Assembly (NCBI RefSeq): GCF_000310145.2
Contig: NZ_AMXA01000012.1
Location: 1-64,000, forward strand
Direction: 5' to 3'
Source of the DNA: Thauera sp. 28
GTDB taxonomy: Bacteria > Pseudomonadota > Gammaproteobacteria > Burkholderiales > Rhodocyclaceae
DNA: 64,000 nucleotides
Part shown: positions 7,389 to 17,000 of the stretch, one piece after another
Layout: every line of letters starts with the position of its first letter
How positions within the stretch are numbered: position 1 is the stretch's first letter
Position numbers and translations under genes: made by a program
The notes under the pieces: generated by a model
Seen by the model: the letters and a program-made list of their open reading frames with translations, nothing else
Told to the model about the DNA's origin: nothing
The model's database searches: none

Positions 7389-7712
7389 GTGAGCGCATAC
7401 GAGCACAAGATTGGCGCCACCCTGGACCTGGTCGGCCAGCTGACGCTGAACGGCCAAGCTCAAGATATGGCGGGCTGGAGCGCGCGCAGTCAGATGCGCG
7501 GGCCGGCCGGCGAAATCGATCTCGAGTGCGTGTGGCTCGATGCCGGGGCGGGCGTGCTGGCTGTGCGCGCGGCGCCCGATGCACAGGGAGATTGGCGGCC
7601 CGGGCGCTATGGCATTGATGTGCGCCTGGAGTCGCCGTCCGGTGAGGTGTTGATCTCAAGCGCAGACCAGGTCCAGTTGGTTGCGCCCGTTACTCGGCCG
7701 GCTCAGCCATGA
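7389..7712 (+). CDS. Small phage tail protein, function unknown
   Basis: 107 aa from GTG 7389 (a TTG at 7380 overlapping the previous stop is the alternative). The pattern LDLVGQLTLNGQ...WSARSQMRGPAG, then W...GRYGIDVRLESPSGEVL, is beta-rich and looks like a small structural domain. It follows the tail tube gene and overlaps the next gene by four bases. I do not recognise the family with confidence. In lambda-like phages a tail assembly chaperone would sit here, but the sequence does not look like one. Confidence 0.5.
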   Translation: MSAYEHKIGATLDLVGQLTLNGQAQDMAGWSARSQMRGPAGEIDLECVWLDAGAGVLAVRAAPDAQGDWRPGRYGIDVRLESPSGEVLISSADQVQLVAPVTRPAQP

Positions 7713-8200
7713 GCCGGCGAGCGTTGACGCTGACGCTCGCGCCGGCCGGGGCCGGCCTCCAGTTGGCGGTGCGCGCTGGCGCTGAAGGTTGCCTGCGGCT
7801 GGACCTTGCGCCCGTGCTGCGCGGCGAGCCGGGCCCGCCGGGGGCCGCTGGCAGCGAGCTGTTGCAATTGACCGCAGCCGTGGCGCTAAGCGGGCACCGG
7901 GTAATCGCACAGGACGGCGACGGGCATGCGATCTATGCCGATAGCGGTGACGGGTCGGCTTTGGTGGCGCTGGGGGTCTCCGAGCATGCGGCAACGTCGG
8001 GCGGGCCGGTGACGGTGCGCCAGTTTGGCGCCTTAGCCTGGCCAGCAGGAGGGTTGACGCCCGGTGCGCCAGTGTTTCTCGGGGCTGCGGGCCAAGTCTC
8101 GCATCTTCCCCCGGTAACGGGGTTCGTGCGCCAGGTCGCGGTGGCGCTGTCCGCGAATCGAATCCAGGTCGGCATCGGGCCGGCATTTGACCAGGAGTAG
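7709..8200 (+). CDS. Fibre-like protein with a short collagen-like stretch
   Basis: 163 aa. An N-terminal beta segment is followed by a short collagen-like run, GEPGPPGAAG (residues ~34-43), common in phage fibres. The C-terminal half (PGAPVFLGAAGQVSHLPPVTGFVRQVAVALSANRIQVGIG; given here only as an outline of the pattern) is the small repeated beta domain seen at the end of many fibre and head-decoration proteins. The next gene (8206) ends in a related domain. Probable virion surface or adsorption part. Confidence 0.5.
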   Translation: MSRRALTLTLAPAGAGLQLAVRAGAEGCLRLDLAPVLRGEPGPPGAAGSELLQLTAAVALSGHRVIAQDGDGHAIYADSGDGSALVALGVSEHAATSGGPVTVRQFGALAWPAGGLTPGAPVFLGAAGQVSHLPPVTGFVRQVAVALSANRIQVGIGPAFDQE

Positions 8201-8205
8201 CCAGA

Positions 8206-8712
8206 ATGGCAGACAAGTATCTGAAACTGATCGCAGGGGTCCCCACTCAGGTGGAGGGTTCGACAGCATCGGCAGGTGTGGGCGATGCGGGAAAGCTCGT
8301 CGCACTCAACGCACAGGGCAAGCTCGATGAGACGATGATGCCCACCGGCATTGGAGCCGACGTGGCGATCATCCAGGCCAGCGAGAACCTGGTTGCAGGT
8401 GATTTCGTGAACGTGTGGAGCGACGCTGGCGCGGCGCGGGTACGCAAGTGCGACGGCAGCGCTGCCGGGAAGGAAGCTCACGGATTCGTGCTGGCCGCTG
8501 TGGCATCCGGCAACCTCGCCACGGTGTACTTCGAGGGCACCAACAACCAAGTCAGCGGTCAGGTGCCAGGCCCGGTGTACATGAGCGCGGCCGCGGCCGG
8601 CGCCGCGGCGTCAGTGGCGCCCGTTGGCGCGGGCCAGGTTGTGCAGCGTATCGGCGTCGCGACCAGCGCAAGCGCTATCAACGTTGAGTGCGGACAGCAC
8701 TACGTCTTGTAA
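8206..8712 (+). CDS. Probable phage fibre protein, related to its upstream neighbour
   Basis: 168 aa. N-terminus MADKYLKLIAGVPTQVEG... then LNAQGKLDETMMPTGIGAD, a phrasing common in the shaft-to-head linker of phage fibres. The C-terminus PGPVYMSAAAAG...GQVVQRIGVATSASAINV matches the layout of the C-terminus of the 7709 gene product, so the two look like paralogous tip domains. Ribosome site is weak. Likely a surface-exposed tail or fibre component; the exact role is inference. Confidence 0.5.
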   Translation: MADKYLKLIAGVPTQVEGSTASAGVGDAGKLVALNAQGKLDETMMPTGIGADVAIIQASENLVAGDFVNVWSDAGAARVRKCDGSAAGKEAHGFVLAAVASGNLATVYFEGTNNQVSGQVPGPVYMSAAAAGAAASVAPVGAGQVVQRIGVATSASAINVECGQHYVL

Positions 8713-8724
8713 GGCGCCGCCATC

Positions 8725-9117
8725 ATGGCTTTGCATAGGCCGCTGGTGTTGATCAACGGGGCGCCGGTGCAGCTTCAACCGGGCGGAGGGCTTGATCTCG
8801 GGCCGGTAGTGGCATTAGGCGCTTTCGGCGTAACGCAATCGATAGACCTCAGTGCGGGTGCCGTGCAGTCGGGCTCGGTGAGCGCGAACTGCACCATCGT
8901 ACTGCAGGCGCTGCCCTACGCGGGCGCGACCAGCTTCACCACGCTGCTGCTGGAAAAGACGGCCGGGGTTGCGATTATATGGCCGGTCGCGATGCAATGG
9001 GTTGGCGGGGAGGCGCCAGACATGGCGGCCGCTGGCCTCTACGTTGTTCTTCTGCGCGCCGTGCGAACGGGTGCGGAGACAGTGTTCGTGGCTGACGGCG
9101 CAGCGGTGGAGACATGA
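8725..9117 (+). CDS. Phage structural protein, function unknown
   Basis: 130 aa, beta-rich and small. The centre reads VTQSIDLSAGAVQSGSVSANCTIVLQALPYAGATSFTTLL in outline, reminiscent of small fibre-end modules. It sits in a run of fibre-like genes and its stop overlaps the start of the DUF4376 gene by four bases, so it is co-translated with it. No family recognised. Confidence 0.45.
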   Translation: MALHRPLVLINGAPVQLQPGGGLDLGPVVALGAFGVTQSIDLSAGAVQSGSVSANCTIVLQALPYAGATSFTTLLLEKTAGVAIIWPVAMQWVGGEAPDMAAAGLYVVLLRAVRTGAETVFVADGAAVET

Positions 9118-9728
9118 TGGACTGGTATATCCGGCTTGCCGATGGCGAGCTCACTCCTAGGCTGAAGGTGCTGCTGCCTCATGTGTCGAGTCCTGAGCAT
9201 CTCGATGACGCGGCGCTAGCAGGCATGGGGGTCGCACGTTGCGTAGTGCATGATGCACCACTGCAGTGGTGGCAACTGCTTGGCGCACGCACCGTCGACA
9301 CCACGACGATACCGGTCACAGTGCGTTGGGCTGTGTTTGAGCGCCCGTTGGACGAGGTCAAGGTGCTGGCCTGGGCGCGCGTGAAGGACGAGCGCGCACG
9401 CCGACAGCAGGCCGCTATGCCCTATGCTTACCCGGATGGGTCGATACACCACAATGTGATGAGCGACCGCACAGTACGCGATTTATCGGCATCGACCACT
9501 GTCGCTCTGGCGCTGGCTGCGGCCGGCGTGAGCGACCCCCTTATGCCGTGGACCGTCGATGAGAACGTGACGCACATGCTGACGCCACAGCAAATGATCT
9601 CATTCGGCGTGGCCGCCACGCAGTGGTATAGCTCGATTCATTTGCAGTCGCAGACGATTCGTGAGCAGATCGAAGCGGCTGGAACCGTCGACGAGGTAAT
9701 CTCGCTCGCGGCATGGCCGGAGAGCTAA
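9114..9728 (+). CDS. DUF4376 protein, tail-fibre associated
   Basis: 204 aa. The second half has the DUF4376 layout: DEVKVLAWARVKDERARRQQ, then ...GSIHHNVMSDRTVRDLSAS, a conserved W near 'PWTVDEN', and TPQQMISFGVAATQWYSSIH. DUF4376 domains are found at the end of, or next to, tail fibre genes and in fibre assembly proteins. The first ~85 residues form a separate beta-rich part. Base composition from here to 10413 looks less GC-rich than the neighbouring head and tape measure genes. Confidence 0.68.
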   Translation: MMDWYIRLADGELTPRLKVLLPHVSSPEHLDDAALAGMGVARCVVHDAPLQWWQLLGARTVDTTTIPVTVRWAVFERPLDEVKVLAWARVKDERARRQQAAMPYAYPDGSIHHNVMSDRTVRDLSASTTVALALAAAGVSDPLMPWTVDENVTHMLTPQQMISFGVAATQWYSSIHLQSQTIREQIEAAGTVDEVISLAAWPES

Positions 9729-9729
9729 G

Positions 9730-10413
9730 GTGGCGCAGTATTGGACCGATTTTGCACCTGGAGCGAGCATGACGCAGATGCTGACCGCACCGTTCTGGTC
9801 TGCACAGCAGCCAAGCTCTGACGCAACCGACGGCCAAGCCTGGTTCACGTACCTGATGAGTGCAGCACGGTCATTTCTCAGGCCAAATGAGTTTCCAGAG
9901 GTTTCGTCATCGAACGGCTTGGAGCTGTTTTTCTCGTTGAAGCAGCATACTGGAACCGTCGCGAACGGCTTTGGCGTCGGCGTTGGTGTTTCGAATGGGG
10001 CCAACGGTTTCGTGCTAGGTCTGACTACCGAAACATTCGTTAAGTACCACTTGGTGCGGTGGCAAAGCTCCGGAGCGAACTCGCAGCTAGCAAAATTCGC
10101 CGCCGCAGCGAATCCATTTAGCTCGGCACCTGCGACCGTCTACAAGCATGGGCGGCTCCAGTTCCTGAGCGATGGGACCGTGCGTGGGCGCATGTGGAAT
10201 CGTGATACTCAAGTCGAGCCTGTCAGCTGGCCACTTTCGGTAGGGGGGCAGTCCAGTATCACAGGCTTTGTCGGCATGTTTTCATTCGCGGCTGGTTTAC
10301 AAGAGTTTTGCGACTTCATCGGTGTCGGAACTCACGGCGACCCGGCCCCCTCCGGTCCGCCTGTCCCCCCCTCCGCGCGTCTGCGCGTGCCCTTGCTGCT
10401 AGGCTCCTTCTGA
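9730..10413 (+). CDS. Phage tail/fibre protein of unknown family
   Basis: 227 aa from GTG 9730, one base after the upstream stop. Rich in Phe, Ser, Asn and Gly, with a single-domain beta style (NGLELFFSLKQHTGTVANGF..., RMWNRDTQVEP, FCDFIGVGTHGDP) resembling lectin-like or fibre tip domains. The end is a short Pro-rich tail. It is visibly lower in GC than the genes around it and has rarer codons, as expected of a recently exchanged host-range gene. No family is recognised. Confidence 0.5.
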   Translation: MAQYWTDFAPGASMTQMLTAPFWSAQQPSSDATDGQAWFTYLMSAARSFLRPNEFPEVSSSNGLELFFSLKQHTGTVANGFGVGVGVSNGANGFVLGLTTETFVKYHLVRWQSSGANSQLAKFAAAANPFSSAPATVYKHGRLQFLSDGTVRGRMWNRDTQVEPVSWPLSVGGQSSITGFVGMFSFAAGLQEFCDFIGVGTHGDPAPSGPPVPPSARLRVPLLLGSF

Positions 10414-10463
10414 GCCTCGGGTGCGGCATCGCACCCTGATCCCCCCGCCCCGCCAGGCGCAGC

Positions 10464-13400
10464 ATGGCGGGTATGGCAAACAAGCTGCGCACTTCCCTAC
10501 ATGTTGGTATCGAGGTCGATGACCGCCGGCCGCTGACTGACGCGGCCGATGCGGTAGAGGCCGTGTCGGAGGCTGCGCGCACGTCGGCGCCGGGGCTCGA
10601 TGCGCTGGCCGAGGCGCAGCAGCGCGTGGCACATGAGAGCGAGGCGGCTCAGGCCGCGCTGGACAAGATCGAGCTCGATGCGCTGGCGGCCGATATCGAC
10701 CGCGTAGGGTTGGATCGCTTTGCCGATGAACTCGAGCGCCTCGCGGTCGAAGGTGGCGCGATGGCGCCGCAGTTTGCCCAGGCAGCGCGCGAGCTGCGCG
10801 CCCTGCAGGCTGGCGCCGACGTGGGCGCGGCGGCCGTGGGGCGCATGGGGGGCGAGGCGCGCGATACTCAGAGCGAGCTCGGCGCACTCGGTAACGCGGC
10901 GGCCGACTTGCAGACCCGGCTGAGCGGTGTGGCCAAGGCGGTGGCCGGGGTGTTTGCAGTGGGCAAGCTGCAGGGCTATGCGCGTGATGCGATTGCGGTG
11001 GCCGATGCCTATGGGCAGATGGCCAGCCGCATCGAGATGGCCACGCGTTCCTCCGAAGAGTACGACCTGGTTCAGGCCCGCCTGCTGGCGACCGCGAGCG
11101 CAACATACCGGCCTCTGGCTGAGGCGCAGGAGTTGTACATCCGCACGGCGGATGCGCTGCGCAGCATGGGTTACGAGACCGAGCAGTCGCTCGACATTAC
11201 CGATTCGTTCAGTTACTTGCTGGTGAATAACGCTGCGAGCGCCGATAAGGCTGCGGCGGCAGTGGATGCGTACAGCAAGAGCATCCAGCGCGGCAAGGTG
11301 GATGCGGATGCTTGGGCAACGATCATGGCGGCGATGCCCACCGTGGTGGATGCGATCGCGAAGGCAACAGGCCGCAGTGCCGCTGAGATCCGCGCGCTGG
11401 GCGTGACCGGCAAACTCGCTGTGCAGGAGCTGAACGAGGGCCTGCGCCAGACCGTTGAGGCGAACAAGGCGGTGGCAGACAGCATGCCGACGACGGTGGC
11501 TGATGCGCTGACGCGGCTGTCGACGGTGTGGGGCGCGTATATCGGCGAGGCGAACCGCGCGAGCGGCGCAACGCAACGCGTGGTTGGGCTTATCAATGCA
11601 GTGACCGACAACCTGGATGCGCTGGTGAGCACCGCCATGAAGGCGGGCAACGTGCTGGTGGCGGTGTTCGCTGCGCGCGCGGTACTGGCGGTTCAAGGCT
11701 ACGCGGCTGCGGCCTTGGCGGCAGGCAAGGCGGTGCAGGCGACGGCGGCGGCGACCGCGGGCCAGGGGGCAGCAGCCGCAACGGCAGCGCCCCAGGTGGC
11801 GAGCGCTGCGGCCGCGACTGCTGCCCACGGGCGGGCGGCGGCCGGTGCCGCTGGCGCGGTAGGGGCGAGTGCGGCAGCAACCGAGCGGCAGGGCGCTGCG
11901 GCTGCCGCTGCCTCGCGTGGTGTGGGCGGGCTGGCCAGGGTGTTGGGAGCGCTACGCTTCACGGGGCTGACGCTGGCGGTGTCGGTGGTGATCGAGCTGG
12001 CGTCGAAGCTCTTGTTCGCCAAGAGCGCGGCCGAGCAGGCCGCCGAGGCGGTCACGCGCGTGGTGGAAGAGGCTGATTTCTCGGATGCTGATGGCGTTGG
12101 CGCGTTTATCGAGCAGCTCGAGGAGGTTGGCCGTGCGGCCGACGCCTCTGGCGAACAGGTCGAGCAGGCATTGTCGGCCCGTATCAAGACCTTGTCGGGT
12201 GAGCAGCTGGCCGCACTGCGCGATGGCCTGGTCGAGGCGTTCAGGGCGGGGGGTGAGCAGGCCGCGGCACTCGGCGTGGCGCTGGGTGCGGTGGATGCGC
12301 GCTTGGCCGATGTCGCCGAACGCGCCAACTGGGGGCGTACCGTTGCAACCGATGCAGCGGCTGCGCGCTTCGAGCTTACAGCGCTGCAGCGGACGCTGCG
12401 CGATGTTGCGGGCGATGCTGCGGGTGTTGGCAAAGCGCTGGGCGAGGCGCTGACGAAGGCGGACTTTGGCAGCGCCGATGGGGTCCGCGCGATCCTGGCA
12501 GACCTGCAGCTGGTGCAGGATTCGGCGCTGGCGACGGGGGCTCAGATTGAGCAGGCGCTGGGCGACCGGCTTTCACAGCTTTCAGCCAAGGGGCTACGCG
12601 AACTGGCCTTGCAGGCCGAGGTGGCGCTGGGGCGGGTGCAGGCCGATGCGCAGGCGGTGGCCGTTGCGTTTGCGCAGGGGGAGGTGTCGGCCGACGAGCA
12701 TGGCCAGGCGCTGGCGCGCTTGGCGGCCGAAAGCGCGAACCTGGCGCGCATCAATGACCAGGTGCTCAATGCGTCGTTTGCGCGCCTGGGGGTGAATGCG
12801 GCGCAGGCGATGGGGCGTATCAGCCCGGCCGCGAAGGATGCCATCGATAGCGTAGAGAACATTGTGGCGGCGCTGACCGCTGCTGGGACGTCGGCGCAGC
12901 AGGCGGGCGAGGCGATTGCCGCGGCGCTGGATCAGGCGGTGGTGCGGGCCGATAGCGCGCAGGCGCTGGAGGTGCTGCGTGCCAAGGTGGAGGCGTGGGG
13001 CCGCGCGGGGACGCTGTCGGGCGCGCAGGTCGCCGCAGCACTGGACCAGATCAAGTCAAAGTCGGATGCACTGACGCCCGGTATCAACAGCGCAGCCGAG
13101 GCAATGAAGCGGCTGGGCGTGGTGTCGGACACTGAGTTGCGGCGCGCGGCCGACGCGGCGCGCGAGTCCTACGAGGCCGTGCGCGACATGGGCGGCAGCG
13201 TGCGAGAGCAGGCCGAGGCATTCCGGGTGTATGCAGAGGCGGCCATTGCGGCCAATGGCGGCGTTGCCACGGCGGCGTTGCAGGTGCAGGCGGCACAGCA
13301 TGGGCTGCGTATCGAGGCCGATGAGGCGGGCAAGACGGTGGTGCGCAGCATGAAGGAGGCGGCCGAGGCGACTGCGAAGCTGCGCGAGCAGGCCGAGGGG

Positions 13401-14096
13401 TCTGCAACGGCTATGAAGGGGGTGGCCGAGGCGGCCGAGGGGGTGTCGGTTTCGCTGGTGCAGGCTGCGCGTACGCACAACTCGTCGCTGGGGGCCGTTG
13501 CGGGTTCGTGGCTCGATGCTCGCATGGCTGCGAGCCGCTATGCCGATGAGGCGCGCCAGGCGGTGTTCGATGCAACGAAGTCGGTCGATGAGCTGCGCGC
13601 GGCCTTTGCGGGCTATGTGGCGCAGATGGACGCGCTCGATGCGCGCCAGCGTGCGCTCGATGGCGGGGCTCAGCGCGGGGTCGCGGATCTGCGGTTGCGC
13701 TTGCTGGAGCTGGAAGGCACTCAGGAGCAGGTTGCGCAGGCTCGCTATGCACGCGACAAGGAGGAGCGCGCGGCGCAGCTGGCACTGCTGGAGATCGAGA
13801 TCGAGCGGGCACAGCTGCGCGGCGACGGTGCAGCGGCCGAGCAAGCGCGGGCGCGCGTGGCGGCACTGCATGAGGAGCTGCGCCTGCTGGGCCGGATCCA
13901 TGAGGCGGAGCAGCGCCAGGTGTCTGCAGCGCGCGTGGCGCAGACAGGCGCCCCCTCGGGCACGCCTACTGCAGCGGCGGGTGATGTGCATGTGCACATT
14001 GCGGGGGTGCTGGATGTGAATGATCCGGTCACGCTCGATGCGCTGACGCGGAAGATCCGGCCGGTGCTGGGCGAGCTGGCGCGCAGGGGGGCGTGA
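10464..14096 (+). CDS. Phage tape measure protein
   Basis: 1210 aa, mostly helical. Residues ~150-370 are the conserved tape measure domain: AVAGVFAVGKLQGYARDAI, then AYGQMASRIEMAT, ASATYRPLAEAQELY and MPTVVDAIAKATGRSAAEI. An Ala-rich stretch and one hydrophobic segment (LTLAVSVVIELASKLLF, near residue 505) follow, then long coiled-coil-like repeats and a C-terminal VHVHIAGVLDVNDP module. It sets tail length and probably helps DNA entry. By the rough rule of 0.15 nm per residue it implies a tail of about 180 nm. ATG 10473 is an alternative start. Confidence 0.88.
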   Translation: MAGMANKLRTSLHVGIEVDDRRPLTDAADAVEAVSEAARTSAPGLDALAEAQQRVAHESEAAQAALDKIELDALAADIDRVGLDRFADELERLAVEGGAMAPQFAQAARELRALQAGADVGAAAVGRMGGEARDTQSELGALGNAAADLQTRLSGVAKAVAGVFAVGKLQGYARDAIAVADAYGQMASRIEMATRSSEEYDLVQARLLATASATYRPLAEAQELYIRTADALRSMGYETEQSLDITDSFSYLLVNNAASADKAAAAVDAYSKSIQRGKVDADAWATIMAAMPTVVDAIAKATGRSAAEIRALGVTGKLAVQELNEGLRQTVEANKAVADSMPTTVADALTRLSTVWGAYIGEANRASGATQRVVGLINAVTDNLDALVSTAMKAGNVLVAVFAARAVLAVQGYAAAALAAGKAVQATAAATAGQGAAAATAAPQVASAAAATAAHGRAAAGAAGAVGASAAATERQGAAAAAASRGVGGLARVLGALRFTGLTLAVSVVIELASKLLFAKSAAEQAAEAVTRVVEEADFSDADGVGAFIEQLEEVGRAADASGEQVEQALSARIKTLSGEQLAALRDGLVEAFRAGGEQAAALGVALGAVDARLADVAERANWGRTVATDAAAARFELTALQRTLRDVAGDAAGVGKALGEALTKADFGSADGVRAILADLQLVQDSALATGAQIEQALGDRLSQLSAKGLRELALQAEVALGRVQADAQAVAVAFAQGEVSADEHGQALARLAAESANLARINDQVLNASFARLGVNAAQAMGRISPAAKDAIDSVENIVAALTAAGTSAQQAGEAIAAALDQAVVRADSAQALEVLRAKVEAWGRAGTLSGAQVAAALDQIKSKSDALTPGINSAAEAMKRLGVVSDTELRRAADAARESYEAVRDMGGSVREQAEAFRVYAEAAIAANGGVATAALQVQAAQHGLRIEADEAGKTVVRSMKEAAEATAKLREQAEGSATAMKGVAEAAEGVSVSLVQAARTHNSSLGAVAGSWLDARMAASRYADEARQAVFDATKSVDELRAAFAGYVAQMDALDARQRALDGGAQRGVADLRLRLLELEGTQEQVAQARYARDKEERAAQLALLEIEIERAQLRGDGAAAEQARARVAALHEELRLLGRIHEAEQRQVSAARVAQTGAPSGTPTAAAGDVHVHIAGVLDVNDPVTLDALTRKIRPVLGELARRGA

Positions 14097-17000
14097 TGCA
14101 GTCAAGTTCGGCCAGCCGCATTTTGTGCAACCGCGACAACCTGGCGCGGGAGGCGACGATTACGGCCTCGGCGCAGCGCGCGAGTGACGACATCCGGTTG
14201 GAGGCGCAGGCGCGCCGGGGCGGCGGGCGCATGGCGCTGTCCGGCCCGTACCTGGGGGCAGAGGATGGCGTGATCGACGTCGAGGTGCTGAGCGGTACCG
14301 GTGGCGAGCTGGTGGCGTCTATGCCGGTGGTGCGCGGGGTGGGTAGTGGCGCGCTGACGGTGGAGTCGGTGGATGTGACGGCGGTGCCCGATACGGTGAC
14401 GTTCGCGTTGGTCGATAAGGGCACGCCGCCGGTGCCGGCGCAGCTGGAGTTCTACGGCGTGACGCTGGCCGCGCGTACACCGGGCCTGGTGGGTAACGCG
14501 CTGTCTGTGACGGTGACGCGAAACGTGGTGGCGACGCCGACGTCGTACGCGACGCTGGAGCCGATCAGCGCGGGCACGCCGCAGCTTGAGGGGGCGCAGT
14601 GGGACTGGGCGCAACCGGCAGCGGTGGATGCGGGGATTCCGCCTGGGGCGTTGCGGGTGCAGTTCGAGGGGTTTCCGGTCGTGCACCGGGCGTGGAAGGT
14701 GTGGGATCAGGGGCGCTTTGTGTTCCGTCTGGATCCGGTTCCGCCATATGACATTCCAGCAAACACGAGGGTGCTTGCGGTAAGCGGCGACTACACGCTG
14801 ACGCTGAGCGACGGCGTGCAGAGCGAGGTGTTTGCCGGGGTTGTGACGGTGTATGACTTCCTGGTGGCGGTCGATACGCGCAGTACGCTGGCGGAGGTGC
14901 GCGGGGTGGTTGCGCGCGATACGGCGCCGGGCGGGATGGCGGTAACGGAGATGCCGCTGCGCACCGATGCGCACCACCTGCCGCCGTCTGGGGGACAGGT
15001 GGTGGTGCATGGCGTGTCGCCGTCCGCCCCGACAGAGAACCTGGTGCTGGAGTATCTGGGTGCTGCGGCGCCTGGGCGGTGGCGGGTGTCGGGGTCGGTG
15101 AGCGGGGTGTTGCCGCAGGCGGCGACCGGGACGCTCTACGCCCATGGGCCCGTGTCGTTCACAGTTCAGGCGCTGGCGTCGGCCAGTCTGGGGGCGCGAA
15201 TCGATGCGCGCGCCCGCTTTGCGCCTCGCAGCGACGGCGAGGCGCTGCCCGCGGTTTGCTTCAAGCCCGTGATGCTGGGGGTGAGCGCCGTCGACAAGAC
15301 GGTGACTTTTAAGTGGACGCGGCGACCGAAGTCGAATTGCCGCTGCGACAACTTGCCGGCGCTGCGCTTGCCGGCGCTGTGCCTGGGCTTGGAGCCTGAT
15401 GGAGGTGGGATGATGCTGGAGCCGGAGTATCAGAGTCGGCTGCAGGGGCTGTACCAGTGGCGCGCTGCGTTTGCAGCAGCCAATACGTCGACGGGGCCTG
15501 ATGCCGTTGCCGTGGTGCAGGACCTGGATATGGCCGACCAGGTGGTGGCGCTGTTTGCGCGGACCTTGGCAGAAGTGCATGGCGATACGGGTGCCCGCGA
15601 TCTGTGGGACGCGTACCGTGTGACGATGCAGTCCGAGCTGGCGACGTTGCATGGCGTAGCGGGCTACCTGCCTGCACCGGAGGGGGCTGGCGACTCGACC
15701 GAACTCACGGCCTGGCGCGCGATCGTCGCTGCGGCGACGACTATCCAGGGTGGTGCGAAGGGCAGCGTGTACTACAACGCGGCCAACCAGCGCTACTACA
15801 GGCTAGAGCTGAGCCAGGTGGAGTTCTCACCGGCCGTGAGCGTGGGGTACCCGTGGGAACAGCCAACCGCCGGCCTGGTGCTGCCGTTCGGCTACTACTA
15901 CGAGACGACGACCGGTGTCGTGCCTACGGAGTGGGAATCCAGAACCTTTGAGCCCTTCGCGGATGCGGGGTGGGCGACGTCGGCGTCGCACATGCTGGAG
16001 CGTGCTGTGCCGCTATCGGCTTCGCGCGGTGGTCAGTTGCGGGTGAGGCTGTGGTACACGGACCTGGGGGCGCCGCCGGCGGGCCTGACAGGCAGCACTG
16101 ACGATGGGCCTCAGCATAACCTGAAGGTGGATTCGCCCGAACAGCTCGTGCGCCGTTACTCGGCGCAGATGGATCACGTCCTGACTGCGGCGGGCATCGT
16201 CCCAAAATCTGACGCCAGCAACAACACGGTAGCCGGGGACGGTTGCTGGCGCGACCCCGGCCACGATTTTTGGTGGGTCGATGAGTCCGGCGAGTATCTG
16301 CCGATCTTCAACAACACCCCGTACGTCTCGGCTGTCGTGCGCGATGGCGTCCCGGTGTCGACGCGCGAGTGGGGCGTGGGCGTGGTAACGCAGTGCGAAC
16401 ACCGCTTGCGTGAGGGCGATGAGATCACAATCAGAATCCGCGGGACCGGGCAGTCACTGCAGGCCGGTGACCGCATCGTGATCCCCGTTGTTGCGGCAGC
16501 GGCAGCTGCGTTCGGTGGTGGTGACGCCGGCGATGATACCCAGCGCTGGTCGGTGCGCAGTGCGGTGCTGGGCGTGTTGCCCGATTGGCTGAGATCGCCA
16601 GGCGACGGCGCGCCGCATTCGGCAGGGGCGCTGACCGTGCGCCTGGCAGATGGCGCGCTGCCGTGGGAGGTGGGTGACACGATTCGGGTGGAGCTCGAGG
16701 GCGGGCGCCTGCGCTGGCGGCGAGACGGGGGCACATGGGTCGAGGCCGACATCTTCGGGCCTGCGCTCGATCTGGGCGACGGCCTGCTGCTCGATGCGGC
16801 CCCCGGGGCGGCCCCTAGCTTTGCGGCCGGCGACTCCTGGCAGTTTCGGGCGCTGGCGACACACGGGGTGTCGCGGCTGCGTCAACCGCGAGTGGGGCGT
16901 GGCTTCGCGTGGTTGGGCGATACGGTGACGCTGGACCTGGACCTGGGCGCGTTGCATGACGTGGAGTGCGTCATGCTGGGGCTGCACACGCTGCCTGCCG

